Positions 1 through 8,406 are shown, counted from the stretch's first letter. The stretch: DNA of 64,000 nucleotides from Competibacter_A sp002352125 (GCA_035441325.1 DAOROA010000001.1:65915-129914), one strand, 5' to 3'. Made by a program: numbers and translations. The notes: a model not told the origin generated them from the sequence alone.

Positions 1-449
1 GCTTCGAGAAAACCGGGCTCGGCGTGGAACAGGCCCCAATCCATGAAGCGACGGCGCAATTGTGGCCCGTCTTCGAGCAGGCGGTGGCCGTCGGGATTGA
101 GCAGTAACACCGGCACCTGCCGGGCTAAATCCGCCAGCGAACGGGTCGGGGCGCCGCCGACGCGAGCGGTCAGCTCGCGGGCGTCGCGCTCGACGCCGAC
201 CGGAACCCGCCGGCCATCGTTGCCGGCCATCACCGCCGTCACCCGGAAAACCGATGCTTCGTTATGGATCAAATCCCGGGGCTGGCGGGTCCGAAACGAA
301 CGGCCGCGCCCCAAAAAGTACAACGCCTCCAGCAAGCTGGTCTTACCGGAGGCATTGGGACCGATCAACAGGTTCAGGCCAGCCGCGCACGGCAAACCGA
401 CCCGCCGCAGATTGCGGAACCCAACGATGTCGAGCGAAGCGACCCGCAT
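1..449 (-). CDS. recF: DNA replication/repair protein RecF, N-terminal part (runs off the window)
   Basis: RecF is the SMC-like ATPase that loads RecA at single-strand gaps together with RecO and RecR. The gene reads leftward and only its first 149 codons lie in the window. The protein starts MRVASLDIVGFRNLRRVGL, and a Walker A motif GPNASGKTS follows near residue 32. Later segments VLLLNPDGHRLLEDGP and RRRFMDWGLFH are typical of RecF. The start is the ATG whose complement lies at 447-449, 13 bp after the dnaN stop, so it is probably co-transcribed with dnaN in the usual dnaA-dnaN-recF order. No frameshift is visible in the part present; the C-terminal signature and Walker B lie outside the window. 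Confidence 0.95.
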   Translation of the reverse strand, partial: MRVASLDIVGFRNLRRVGLPCAAGLNLLIGPNASGKTSLLEALYFLGRGRSFRTRQPRDLIHNEASVFRVTAVMAGNDGRRVPVGVERDARELTARVGGAPTRSLADLARQVPVLLLNPDGHRLLEDGPQLRRRFMDWGLFHAEPGFLE

Positions 450-462
450 CCCGAACCAAGGC

Positions 463-1563
463 TTACAGCCGCATCGGCATGATGACGTGCTTGCTGTTGC
501 CGCCTTCGCTTTCTTCGATCAAGCAACTGCTGGCGGCGTCGGTGAAGGACAATTTGGCGAGTTCGCCGTTCAGCGCGCCCAAGGCATCGAGCAGGTAGGC
601 GACGTTGAAACCGATCTCCATCGGACCGCCGCTGTAGTTGATTTCGATTTCTTCCTCCGCCTCTTCCTGCTCGGAATTCTGGGCCTGTGCCCGCAGGATC
701 CAATCGTCCAATTGCAGGCGAATGCCTTGGGTCTTGTCGCTGAGCACGATGCCGGCTCGCGCTAAGGCGCTGCGCAACACCGCGCGGTCGGCGATCACGA
801 TTCGGCCGCCGTCGCGCGGGATGACGCGCTGGTAATCGGGAAACTTACCGTCGATCAGTTTGGAGGTGAAGCGGATGTCGCCCATCGTCAGCCGGATATG
901 GTTGGCACCGAGCCCGAGCACGACCTCGGCTTCGCTGTCGGCCAACAACCGCAACAGCTCCAGCACGCCCTTGCGCGGCACGATGACCTGCCGCGTTTCC
1001 GCCACATCGACCTCGGTCCGCAATTCCTGGAATGCCAGCCGGTGGCCGTCGGTGGCCACCACTCGCAACACGCCCGGACCCACTTCCAGCAATAAACCGT
1101 TCAGGTAGTAACGCACGTCCTGCTGGGCCATGGCGAAGTGGGTGCGCTCGATCAGGTTGCGCAGCGTACCTTGGGCTAGGCAGATCGCCCCACCGAAAGG
1201 CAGATCCTCCAAAGTGGGAAAATCGATGGCCGGCAACGTGACCAAGGTAAACCGGCTGCGGCCGCAGCGCACGGTCGCTTTCTCGCCTTCGACGCTCAGT
1301 GTCACCGTGCCGTCTTCCGGCAGAGCGCGCAGAATATCGTGCAGCTTGCGGGCGGGGAGGGTGATGTCGCCCGGCGTATCCACCGGCAGCTCGGCCCGGA
1401 CCGACAGCTCTACTTCCAAATCGGTAGCGGTCAGAGTCAGTTCCCGTTCCCGGGCCGTCAACAGTACGTTGCTCAAGATCGGCAGCGTTTGCCGGCGCTC
1501 AACCGCACCGATGACGTGCTGAAGCGGTTTGAGAAGCTGTTCGCGCTTGGCTTCCAGTTTCAT
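463..1563 (-). CDS. dnaN: DNA polymerase III beta subunit (sliding clamp)
   Basis: This is the ring-shaped processivity clamp that tethers DNA polymerase III to DNA. It has 366 residues, the same length as the E. coli protein, and starts MKLEAKREQLLKPLQHVIGA, the usual beginning with the conserved LLKPLQ. The ending SKHVIMPMRL matches the usual C-terminus (VIMPMRL). An acidic insert, SEQEEAEEEIEINYSGG, lies around residues 295-312. It is followed closely by recF and preceded by the oriC region, so its promoter probably lies within or next to the origin. Start choice is unambiguous: ATG with no upstream alternative. Confidence 0.98.
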   Translation of the reverse strand: MKLEAKREQLLKPLQHVIGAVERRQTLPILSNVLLTARERELTLTATDLEVELSVRAELPVDTPGDITLPARKLHDILRALPEDGTVTLSVEGEKATVRCGRSRFTLVTLPAIDFPTLEDLPFGGAICLAQGTLRNLIERTHFAMAQQDVRYYLNGLLLEVGPGVLRVVATDGHRLAFQELRTEVDVAETRQVIVPRKGVLELLRLLADSEAEVVLGLGANHIRLTMGDIRFTSKLIDGKFPDYQRVIPRDGGRIVIADRAVLRSALARAGIVLSDKTQGIRLQLDDWILRAQAQNSEQEEAEEEIEINYSGGPMEIGFNVAYLLDALGALNGELAKLSFTDAASSCLIEESEGGNSKHVIMPMRL

Positions 1564-1684
1564 GGGTTCTCCGATGTGTTCGCCTGTCTCCGGCCCCGGT
1601 CCGGGACGGATAAATCCTGACTACGGTCAGGGGTCAAAAAATTTTTGTTTCCTGGGGATGCTCGATTTTCGCGGCTCTCAATAG

Positions 1685-1749
1685 TAGTTAAATCTTTTTA
1701 TATATATATAAAGATTATTATTATTAGGAAGCCGATTTTCTGTGGATAA
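1685..1749 (-). other. Candidate DNA-unwinding element with DnaA-trio-like repeat
   Basis: Read on the minus strand from the outermost DnaA box (1741-1749), a GC-richer spacer GAAAATCGGCTTCC is followed by four TAA triplets (about 1715-1727) and then an AT-rich run with alternating TA. This order (box, GC-rich spacer, triplet repeats, AT-rich DNA) matches the basal unwinding system described for Bacillus subtilis and other bacteria, where DnaA engages triplets of the form 5'-(T/A)A(G/A)-3' on one strand. The assignment is by pattern only. Confidence 0.6.
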
Positions 1750-1835
1750 CTTTTTTTTATTTTTATAAATCATATCATTACACGGGTTTTGCCTGTGGAT
1801 AAGTCTGTGGATAAAATGTGGATAAGTCGGTTTTC

Positions 1836-1873
1836 CTGTGGATAACTTTTTTGGGGTCAAAAGTTATCCACAG
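1836..1873. repeat. Perfect 15-bp inverted repeat pairing two DnaA boxes at the oriC centre
   Basis: The left arm CTGTGGATAACTTTT (1836-1850) and the right arm AAAAGTTATCCACAG (1859-1873) are exact reverse complements separated by 8 bp. Each arm contains one perfect DnaA box, so two boxes face each other head to head at the symmetry point of the cluster. Confidence 0.9.
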
Positions 1874-2126
1874 AGTTATCCACAGGTTTTGCCGAGTTAT
1901 CCACAGAAATGGCAAAGTTATCCACAAAGTTATCCACAGGCCATTTGGTCGCTTTTTCCGAGCTATTGCCGTTATTCTGGCTTCAAGCTGGGAAATCTTG
2001 TTTATTACATTTTTAAGGCGATAATTTTCAATTAGTTTTAATAAATATAATCGCTATAACAAGTCGCCGGAACCGCTTTAAAAAAGTTATTCCACTTATC
2101 CACAGCAGTTATCCACAGGCTATTTT

Positions 2127-3479
2127 CTAGTTGGTAAGGGTCGCGAGCAAATTTGTGTAATCGTCGCGGATTTGGGGGTCGCGGTGCTGCAGTTCCCGAA
2201 TCTTCCGGCAGGCGTGTAGCACGGTGGTGTGATCGCGTCCGCCGAACGCCTCGCCGATGTCCGGCAAGCTAAGATCGGTCAGTTCCTTGGTCAACGCCAT
2301 CGCCATTTGCCGAGGACGCGACAGCGTGCGCAACCGGCTGTTGGACAGCAGATCGCTGACGGGAATCTTGTAATAGTCGGCCACGGTCTTTTGAATGTTC
2401 TCGATGGTGATCAGCTTGTCCTGTAGCGTCAGCAGATCGCTCAACGCCTCCTTGGCGAAACCGAGGGTAACGGGTTTGCCGGTGAATTGGGCGTTGGCGT
2501 AAACCCGTCGCAGCGAGCCTTCCAGTTCGCGGACGTTGGAGCGGATGCGCTGGGCGATGAAAAAAGCCACTTCATCGGGCAAGGAAAGCCGGGCTTGCTC
2601 GGCCTTGCTCTTGAGAATCGCGACCCGGGTTTCCAGTTCCGGCGGCTCGATGGCCACGGTCAGCCCAGAGCCGAAGCGCGATTTGAGCCGATCTTCCAGC
2701 CCGGCGACTTCCTTGGGATAGCGGTCGCAGGTCAGGATCACCTGTTGGCGGCCTTCGAGCAAGCTGTTGAAGGTGTAGAAAAATTCTTCTTGGGAACGCT
2801 CTTTGCCGGCCAGGAACTGCACGTCGTCGATCAGCAGGGCATCCAGCGACCGGTAGCGGCGCTTGAATTCGTTGATGGCGTTGTGTTGCAGGGAGCGCAC
2901 CATGTCGGCCACGAAATGCTCGCAGTTCTGAAAAACGACCTGCGAAGTCGGATTGCGCTCGCGCAGCATGTTGCCGACCGCGTGGATGAGGTGGGTTTTC
3001 CCCAAGCCGGTGCCGCCATAGATGAATAGCGGGTTATAGGCTCTGCCGGGATTTTGGGTAACTTGCAGGCAGGCGGCTCGGGCGATCTGGTTGGAGTTGC
3101 CTTCGACGAAGGTCGCGAACGTGAAATCCGGGTTGAGAACGCCGCTTTTCAGCAGCTCTTCGCTCTCGATGGTGGCGGGGGATGGTTCTGCGGCAGGCCG
3201 TTCTTCGGTTTGTTCCGGCGGCGCATCCTGCAAGAGGCCGGTGCCGATTTCCAGCAGCACTGTCGTTGGCCGCTCTGGCTGCAAGCGTTCCAGCACGGCC
3301 TGGATTTGCGCCAGGTGGTGTTTCTTGACCCAATCGAGCACGAAACGGTTGGGCGCGAGCAAGCGCAGCGTATCGCCTTCCTGCCGAACGTGTAGCGGCC
3401 GGATCCAGGTGCTCAGTTGTTGTTCGGACAGTTCGCGTTCCAGACATTCCAGACAGGCTTTCCACAACGCGTGGTCCAC
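2127..3479 (-). CDS. dnaA: Chromosomal replication initiator DnaA
   Basis: DnaA is the AAA+ initiator that binds the DnaA boxes of the adjoining oriC and melts it. It has 450 residues. Domain I spans about 1-80, followed by a short variable linker rich in E, P and A (85-110). Walker A GGTGLGKT is at 155-162, Walker B with LLIDDVQFL at 215-223, the RLKSRFG box near 264-270, and the DNA-binding signature GGRDHTTVLHA near 413-423. The start codon is GTG (3477-3479), supported by a strong AAGGAGG ribosome binding site just upstream. A near-match DnaA box lies about 60 bp upstream of the start, consistent with autoregulation. Confidence 0.98.
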   Translation of the reverse strand: MDHALWKACLECLERELSEQQLSTWIRPLHVRQEGDTLRLLAPNRFVLDWVKKHHLAQIQAVLERLQPERPTTVLLEIGTGLLQDAPPEQTEERPAAEPSPATIESEELLKSGVLNPDFTFATFVEGNSNQIARAACLQVTQNPGRAYNPLFIYGGTGLGKTHLIHAVGNMLRERNPTSQVVFQNCEHFVADMVRSLQHNAINEFKRRYRSLDALLIDDVQFLAGKERSQEEFFYTFNSLLEGRQQVILTCDRYPKEVAGLEDRLKSRFGSGLTVAIEPPELETRVAILKSKAEQARLSLPDEVAFFIAQRIRSNVRELEGSLRRVYANAQFTGKPVTLGFAKEALSDLLTLQDKLITIENIQKTVADYYKIPVSDLLSNSRLRTLSRPRQMAMALTKELTDLSLPDIGEAFGGRDHTTVLHACRKIRELQHRDPQIRDDYTNLLATLTN

Positions 3480-3538
3480 GAGCGATCCTCCTTGCGGTAC
3501 TGTGGCGAGACGATTCAGTGTAATGGCTTAGCGGCCGG

Positions 3539-3547
3539 TTATCCACG
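3539..3547 (+). promoter_or_regulatory. Near-consensus DnaA box upstream of dnaA
   Basis: TTATCCACG differs from the consensus DnaA box at its last base only. It lies in the dnaA-rpmH divergent intergenic region, about 60 bp upstream of the dnaA GTG start, where DnaA autoregulation sites are commonly found. Confidence 0.5.
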
Positions 3548-3580
3548 GAGCCGATGCCGCGCGAATATCGGTCGCGGCAC

Positions 3581-3610
3581 TTGACAAATTTGCCTCTCGA
3601 TCAGTAAGTT
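3581..3610 (+). promoter_or_regulatory. Candidate sigma-70 promoter of rpmH-rnpA
   Basis: A perfect -35 hexamer TTGACA (3581-3586) is followed 18 bp later by a weaker -10 candidate TAAGTT (3605-3610). It points toward rpmH, whose start lies about 70 bp downstream, as expected for the strongly expressed ribosomal-protein operon. Confidence 0.5.
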
Positions 3611-3677
3611 TCCACGCTTCGTCGAAAAGTGCAAACCCCTTTCGTTCCTTTCGTTCCGTACTGTTCAAGGAATCGCC

Positions 3678-3812
3678 ATGAAGCGAACTTTCCAGCCTAG
3701 CATCGTTCATCGCAAGCGCACCCACGGATTTCGCGCTCGCATGGCCACTCGCGGTGGCCGTCTCGTTCTGAAAGCGCGCCGCGCCAAGGGCCGCGCCCGC
3801 TTGACGCCCTGA
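3678..3812 (+). CDS. rpmH: 50S ribosomal protein L34
   Basis: This 44-residue basic protein begins MKRTFQPSIVHRKRTHGF and continues with RARMATRGGR and a tail KARRAKGRARLTP. This is the nearly invariant L34 sequence of the large ribosomal subunit. It starts at ATG 3678 and ends in TGA 3812. It lies divergent from dnaA and immediately upstream of rnpA, the universal order around bacterial origins, and is translated ahead of rnpA in a shared transcript with only 5 bp between them. Confidence 0.98.
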   Translation: MKRTFQPSIVHRKRTHGFRARMATRGGRLVLKARRAKGRARLTP

Positions 3813-3817
3813 ACGCC

Positions 3818-4180
3818 TTGGTCGGCGACGCGAGCTTTCCGCGTCGCGCTCGGCTGACTGGCCGGCACGCTTTCGCCGAGGTTTTCGCCCAGCCAGCCAA
3901 ATCCAGCGACCGCCATTTTGTCGTGCTGACCCGACCCAACGAACTGGCTTATCCCCGTTTGGGCCTTGCCGTTTCCCGCAAGGTCGCCAAATCGGCCGTG
4001 GCGCGCAACCGAATCAAGCGAATCGTGCGCGAAAGCTTTCGGCACCACCAACGATGGCTCGGCGGCCTAGATTGCGTGGTGATGGGCCGCGCCGGCGTAG
4101 CCAAGCAAGATAACGCAGTCCTGTTCACTTCGCTGGAACGGCATTGGCGGAGGTTTGCGCGACCATGCGCGCTGTCCTGA
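3818..4180 (+). CDS. rnpA: Ribonuclease P protein component
   Basis: RnpA is the protein subunit of RNase P, which matures tRNA 5' ends with the catalytic RNA. It has 120 residues, with the conserved core LGLAVSRKVAKSAVARNRIK and the RNR motif within RNRIKRIVRESFR. The best start is a TTG at 3818, 5 bp after the rpmH stop; no ATG or GTG is available before the conserved region. The weak start and close spacing to rpmH suggest translation coupled to the abundant L34 message. The C-terminus overlaps the yidD start by 16 bp. Confidence 0.95.
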   Translation: MVGDASFPRRARLTGRHAFAEVFAQPAKSSDRHFVVLTRPNELAYPRLGLAVSRKVAKSAVARNRIKRIVRESFRHHQRWLGGLDCVVMGRAGVAKQDNAVLFTSLERHWRRFARPCALS

Positions 4181-4395
4181 TCGCGCTGATCCGCGCTTAC
4201 CAGTTGTTCCTTAGCCCGCTGTTGGGCAACCATTGCCGCTTTTATCCGAGCTGCTCCCAATATGCCCGCGAGGCCATAGAGCGTTACGGCGTCACGCGCG
4301 GCGTGTGGTTGGCGATTCGGCGCGTGCTGCGCTGTCATCCCTGGCATCCGGGTGGCGTCGATCCCGTTCCTGAACCTTCTCCGAAGGACCGCTGA
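4165..4395 (+). CDS. yidD: Membrane protein insertion efficiency factor YidD
   Basis: YidD is a small, membrane-associated protein that assists YidC-dependent insertion of inner-membrane proteins. It has 76 residues and carries the family hallmark cysteine/proline segment CRFYPSCSQYA and later RCHPWHPGGVDPVP. I chose ATG 4165 (MRAVLIALIRAYQLFLSP) because the family begins at this hydrophobic segment; an in-frame TTG at 4144 is less likely. It overlaps rnpA by 16 bp, and its stop codon TGA shares its last base with the yidC ATG, so the three genes are tightly coupled. Confidence 0.93.
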   Translation: MRAVLIALIRAYQLFLSPLLGNHCRFYPSCSQYAREAIERYGVTRGVWLAIRRVLRCHPWHPGGVDPVPEPSPKDR

Positions 4396-6188
4396 TGGAA
4401 AACCAACGTTTGATTTTCTTCGCGGCCTTGGTGTTCGTTCTGTTTCTGCTTTGGCAGAACTGGATGGAATTCCAAGCCAAAAAACATCCGCCGCCCGCCC
4501 CGCCGGTCGCGACGGTGCCGGCAAATTCCGCCGGTCAAGCCGGCGTGCCGACGGCCGCGACCGGTCGCGATGTGCCAACCGCCGCGCCGACCGCGACCGC
4601 AGGTCCACAAGCACTCGGCGGCGGTCAGCGCGTGCATGTGACGACCGATGTATTCGAAGCGGAGATCGATACCGTCGGCGGCGACTTGCGACGGGTCGGT
4701 TTGCGCACGTATCCAGAATCGGTGCAGCAGCCCGACCATCCCTTTCGGTTGCTGAAGGACGACGGCGCGGAAATCTTCATCGCTCAATCGGGTCTCTTGG
4801 CGCTGAACGACGGTCCTGCACCCAACCACTACGCACAGTTTACCGCCGATCAGACCGAATATCGTTTGGCGGATGGTCAGGATGCGCTGGAAGTGCGATT
4901 GCACTGGTCGGATCCATCCGGCGTCAAGGTGATCAAGAGCTACACTTTCCGGCGCGGCAGTTTCCTGGTGGAACTCAATCAGCGGGTGGAAAATGGCGGC
5001 GCGAGCGATTGGCAGGGTAGCCAATACCGGCAGTTTCAACGCACGCCGCCCGTGAAATCCAACAGCTATTTTGGCGGTGGCGTGGTGACGTACACCGGCG
5101 CGGTGATTTCCACGCCCGAGCAGCGCTACGAAAAGATTTCCTTCGACGATATCGCCAAGAAGGAATTGAATCAGTCGGTCAAGGGTGGTTGGATCGCCAT
5201 GATCCAACACTATTTCCTGGGAGCATGGGTGCCCAACGTGGGCGAGACCGACGATTTCTACACCAAGGTGGTCGGCGGCAATCGCTACGTGTTGGGGATG
5301 CGCGGCGCGGTGCAGACCGTTCCGGCGGGGGCGACCGGCGATTTTCGCACCCGTCTGTACGTGGGGCCGAAATTGCCCAACGTGCTGGAAGACGTTGCGC
5401 CCAACCTGCAACTGACCGTCGATTACGGTATGTTGACCATCATCGCCGAGCCATTGTTTTGGCTGCTGAAAGTGATCCACGCGATCCTCGGTAATTGGGG
5501 CTGGGCGATCATTTTCCTCACCATCCTGATCAAGCTGGCGTTCTACAAGCTGTCGGAAACTAGTTACCGCTCGATGGCCAACATGCGCCGGCTGGCGCCG
5601 GAGTTGAGCCGGCTCAAGGAGCTGTACGGCGACGACAAGCAGAAGATGAATCAGGAGATGATGGGCCTGTACAAGAAGGAAAAGGTCAATCCGCTGGGCG
5701 GCTGCCTGCCGATTCTGGTGCAGATTCCGGTGTTCATCGCCCTGTATTGGGTGTTGGTGGAAAGCGTGCAATTGCGGCAAGCGCCGTTCATGTTGTGGAT
5801 CAACGACATGGCGATCCCGGACCCGTACTACGTGCTACCGCTGATCATGGGCGTGACCATGTTCATCCAGCAAAAGCTGAGTCCGGCGCCGCCCGATCCG
5901 GTGCAGGCTAAGGTGATGATGGCATTGCCGATCGTGTTCACGTTCATGTTCTTGTGGTTCCCCGCCGGTCTGGTGCTGTACTGGGTGGTGAACAACATGC
6001 TGTCCATCGCTCAGCAGTGGGTCATCACCAAGCGGGTGGAGTCGGGGGCCGATTCGGGCAAGGGCAACGCCGACAAGGGCGGCAGTAAGGTCGCCACGCT
6101 GGTCGGCAAGCAAGTCGGCAAGCTGGTCGATTTAGCCAAGAAATCGCTGGCTGAGCAAATGGCGCCGAACAAGCGCAAGAGGAAGTAG
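4395..6188 (+). CDS. yidC: Membrane protein insertase YidC
   Basis: YidC inserts proteins into the inner membrane alone or with SecYEG. It has 597 residues. An N-terminal membrane anchor (about 6-20, LIFFAALVFVLFLLW) is followed by a Pro/Ala-rich linker (33-75) and the large periplasmic beta domain typical of Gram-negative YidC (about 78-345). The five-helix insertase core then contains NPLGGCLPILVQIPVFIALYW and a hydrophobic region ending WFPAGLVLYWVVNN. The C-terminus is basic and ends NKRKRK. In most gammaproteobacteria mnmE follows directly; here an 8-kb restriction-modification island separates the two. Confidence 0.98.
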   Translation: MENQRLIFFAALVFVLFLLWQNWMEFQAKKHPPPAPPVATVPANSAGQAGVPTAATGRDVPTAAPTATAGPQALGGGQRVHVTTDVFEAEIDTVGGDLRRVGLRTYPESVQQPDHPFRLLKDDGAEIFIAQSGLLALNDGPAPNHYAQFTADQTEYRLADGQDALEVRLHWSDPSGVKVIKSYTFRRGSFLVELNQRVENGGASDWQGSQYRQFQRTPPVKSNSYFGGGVVTYTGAVISTPEQRYEKISFDDIAKKELNQSVKGGWIAMIQHYFLGAWVPNVGETDDFYTKVVGGNRYVLGMRGAVQTVPAGATGDFRTRLYVGPKLPNVLEDVAPNLQLTVDYGMLTIIAEPLFWLLKVIHAILGNWGWAIIFLTILIKLAFYKLSETSYRSMANMRRLAPELSRLKELYGDDKQKMNQEMMGLYKKEKVNPLGGCLPILVQIPVFIALYWVLVESVQLRQAPFMLWINDMAIPDPYYVLPLIMGVTMFIQQKLSPAPPDPVQAKVMMALPIVFTFMFLWFPAGLVLYWVVNNMLSIAQQWVITKRVESGADSGKGNADKGGSKVATLVGKQVGKLVDLAKKSLAEQMAPNKRKRK

Positions 6189-6200
6189 CCAGCAGCCTCC

Positions 6201-6222
6201 GTTCCGGCAGGGACGCCGGAAC
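6201..6222. repeat. 8-bp perfect inverted repeat just after yidC
   Basis: GTTCCGGC (6201-6208) and GCCGGAAC (6215-6222) can form a hairpin 12 bp after the yidC stop. No T-tract follows, so an intrinsic terminator is uncertain. It marks the left edge of the restriction-modification island. Confidence 0.4.
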
Positions 6223-6319
6223 CCGGTCAGCGTGGCAGCTTGCCGGGCCTGCTGGCCGGGGCCGTCACGAATAAGCCGATAATCTGTCCGGCCCGCACAT
6301 CGCGGGGACGCCGCCGACC

Positions 6320-7936
6320 ATGCATTGGATCGCTCCCTCCGAAAAAGACGCCGCCGCTACCACGCTCGAAAAGCGCCTGTGGGATGCCGCCGACCAGTTC
6401 CGCGCCAATTCCGGCCTCAAGGCGCAGGAATACTCCGGTCCCATCCTGGGCCTCATTTTCCTGCGCTTTGCCGAAGTGCGCTTTGCTGCCCAACGCGCCA
6501 AACTCGAAGCCGCTGGCGCCAGCTCGCGGCGCGGCAGCCGGGTCGATGAGCCTGCTGCCTACCACGCCGCAGGCGTTCTCTACCTTAGCCCTGAGGCGCG
6601 TTTTGAGACTCTGCTTGCGTTGCCCGAGGCGGCCGACATCGGCGCGAAGGTCAACGCCGCGATGCGCGAGATCGAGAAACACAATCCTCAGCTTGCGGGC
6701 GTGTTGCCCAAGACTTACAACCTCTTCACCAGCACCTTGCTCAAGGAGTTGCTGAAAAAGGTTTCCGAAATTCCGGCCACGGTCGATTACGACGCCTTCG
6801 GCCGTATCTATGAATATTTTCTTGGTGAGTTCGCCCGCACCGAAGGCCAAAAAGGCGGCGAGTTCTACACGCCAAGCAGCATCGTCAAGCTGCTGACCGA
6901 GATCATCGAACCTTTCCACGGCCGCATCCTCGACCCCGCCTGCGGTTCCGGCGGTCTGTTCGTGCAATCGGCGCGCTTCGTCGTTGGGCATCGGAAGAAT
7001 CCCGCCGTCGAGCTGGCCATTCACGGTGTCGAGAAAACCGACGAAACCGGCCGCTTGTGTCGCCTCAACTTGGCTGTGCATGGTTTAGAGGGCGACATCC
7101 GCCACGGCGGCAACGTCAACAGTTACTACGACGACCCGCACCACGCTATCGGCCGGTTCGATTTCGTTCTCGCCAATCCGCCGTTCAACGTCAACGCGGT
7201 GGACAAGGAACGGCTCAAGGATGTGGCTGGCCCCGGCCGCCGCTTTCCCTTCGGTCTGCCGCGTACCGACAACGCCAACTACTTGTGGATTCAGCTTTTC
7301 TACTCGGCGCTGAACGCTACGGGCCGCGCCGGCTTCGTCATGGCGAATTCGGCTTCCGATGCCCGCGCCAGCGAGCAGGATTTGCGGCAGAGGCTCATCG
7401 AAATGCGTGCCGTCGATGTCATGGTCGCCGTCGGCCCCAATATGTTCTACACGGTTACGCTGCCCTGTACGCTGTGGTTTCTCGACAAGGGCAAGGCCCG
7501 GACGCCGCGCGCCGACACCGTGCTGTTCATCGACGCCCGCCATATCTACCGGCAGGTGGATCGTGCCCACCGCGATTGGACGCCCGCGCAAATCGGTTTT
7601 CTCGCTAACCTCGTGCGGCTTTATCGCGGCGAGGCGCTCGATCTGACGGTCGGCGGTGACGAGACGGCGGCCAAGCTCGTCGAAGTCTTTGGTGGAACGC
7701 CGACGTATCGTGACGTACCCGGCCTGTGCAAAGCGGCGACTCTGGCCGAGATCAAAGCCCAAGGCTGGTCGCTCAACCCCGGTCGCTACGTCGGTGTCGC
7801 GCCGGGCGAGGAGGTGAGCGACGAGGATTTCAAGGAGCAGCTCGAAGCGCTAAACGAGGAACTGGAAACGCTGAACGCCCAGGCGCGGGAACTGGAGCAG
7901 ACCATTGCTGCGAATGTAGCGGCATTTCTCGGATAA
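6320..7936 (+). CDS. hsdM: Type I restriction-modification system, methyltransferase subunit HsdM
   Basis: HsdM is the N6-adenine methyltransferase subunit that, with HsdS, modifies the recognition site. It has 538 residues. The N-terminal HsdM helical domain (about 10-145) is followed by the catalytic domain. The SAM-binding motif DPACGSGGLF is at 205-214 and the catalytic NPPF at 286-289. The C-terminus is a coiled-coil-like run with repeated E-L-E-T-L spacing, which usually contacts HsdS. The start ATG 6320 has no competing upstream Met. Its last codons read QTIAANVAAFLG and stop at 7936. A near copy of this end (QTIVANVAGILGA plus stop) sits just before hsdS, showing that the following transposase was inserted at the original hsdM-hsdS junction. 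Confidence 0.95.
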   Translation: MHWIAPSEKDAAATTLEKRLWDAADQFRANSGLKAQEYSGPILGLIFLRFAEVRFAAQRAKLEAAGASSRRGSRVDEPAAYHAAGVLYLSPEARFETLLALPEAADIGAKVNAAMREIEKHNPQLAGVLPKTYNLFTSTLLKELLKKVSEIPATVDYDAFGRIYEYFLGEFARTEGQKGGEFYTPSSIVKLLTEIIEPFHGRILDPACGSGGLFVQSARFVVGHRKNPAVELAIHGVEKTDETGRLCRLNLAVHGLEGDIRHGGNVNSYYDDPHHAIGRFDFVLANPPFNVNAVDKERLKDVAGPGRRFPFGLPRTDNANYLWIQLFYSALNATGRAGFVMANSASDARASEQDLRQRLIEMRAVDVMVAVGPNMFYTVTLPCTLWFLDKGKARTPRADTVLFIDARHIYRQVDRAHRDWTPAQIGFLANLVRLYRGEALDLTVGGDETAAKLVEVFGGTPTYRDVPGLCKAATLAEIKAQGWSLNPGRYVGVAPGEEVSDEDFKEQLEALNEELETLNAQARELEQTIAANVAAFLG

Positions 7937-7956
7937 CCTTCAGACGGAGCCTTGCC

Positions 7957-8406
7957 ATGCCGCAATCTCTTTCCAGGGTTCTCGTTCATCTGGTCTTTAG
8001 CACTAAACACCGCGAACCCTTCATCGTGCCGGAGGTCCGCCCACGCCTGCACGCCTACATCGTCGGCATTCTGGACAACCTGAAATCCCCATCCCTGCAA
8101 ACCGGCGGTGTGGAAGACCATGTTCATATCCTGTGCGCTCTGGGGCGGACGATTTCCCAGGCTGATCTGGTGGAAGAAGTGAAAAAGAGTTCGTCGAAAT
8201 GGATGAAAGCCGAAGGAGGTGTGCCGGGCTTTTCCTGGCAGGCGGGTTACGGCGCGTTTTCCATTGGTGAATCCCAGGCCGATACGGTGATTCGATATAT
8301 CCAGAACCAGGAAGAACACCACCGCAAGGGGACGTATCAGGAGGAATATCGGCGGTTTCTGGAGCGATACCGGGTGGCGTATGACGAACGGTATGTGTGG
8401 GATTGA
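7957..8406 (+). mobile_element. REP-associated tyrosine transposase (RAYT), IS200-like
   Basis: This 149-residue Y1-family transposase starts MPQSLSRVLVHLVFSTKHRE. The HUH metal-binding pair is in EDHVHILCAL (near residue 55), and the downstream helix has the family's YIQNQEEHHRKGTYQEEY, where the catalytic tyrosine is expected. Such single-domain enzymes cut and join single-stranded DNA and are linked with dispersed palindromic REP sequences. Three stacked palindromes lie immediately downstream (8478-8574). The gene sits between hsdM and hsdS, 20 bp after hsdM, with no terminal inverted repeats. It appears intact. Confidence 0.88.

Larger units (their letters stand above)
1564..2126. other. 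oriC: Chromosomal replication origin (oriC), dnaN-dnaA intergenic region
   Basis: This 563-bp AT-rich non-coding stretch between dnaN and dnaA contains twelve exact copies of the DnaA box TTATCCACA. Five are on the minus strand, at 1741-1749, 1794-1802, 1806-1814, 1817-1825 and 1837-1845. Seven are on the plus strand, at 1864-1872, 1876-1884, 1897-1905, 1918-1926, 1930-1938, 2096-2104 and 2109-2117. The inner ten converge on a centre near 1855. Two AT-rich stretches flank the cluster: 1685-1735 (with an alternating TA run) and about 1990-2070. Position next to dnaA, box density and AT-rich flanks make this the origin with high confidence. Promoters for dnaN probably also lie here but cannot be assigned. 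Confidence 0.95.

Noticed and set aside
4335..5780. 481-codon minus-strand open frame
   Set aside because: It lies antisense to yidC and its translation (rich in H, Q, R) has no domain; yidC is certain.
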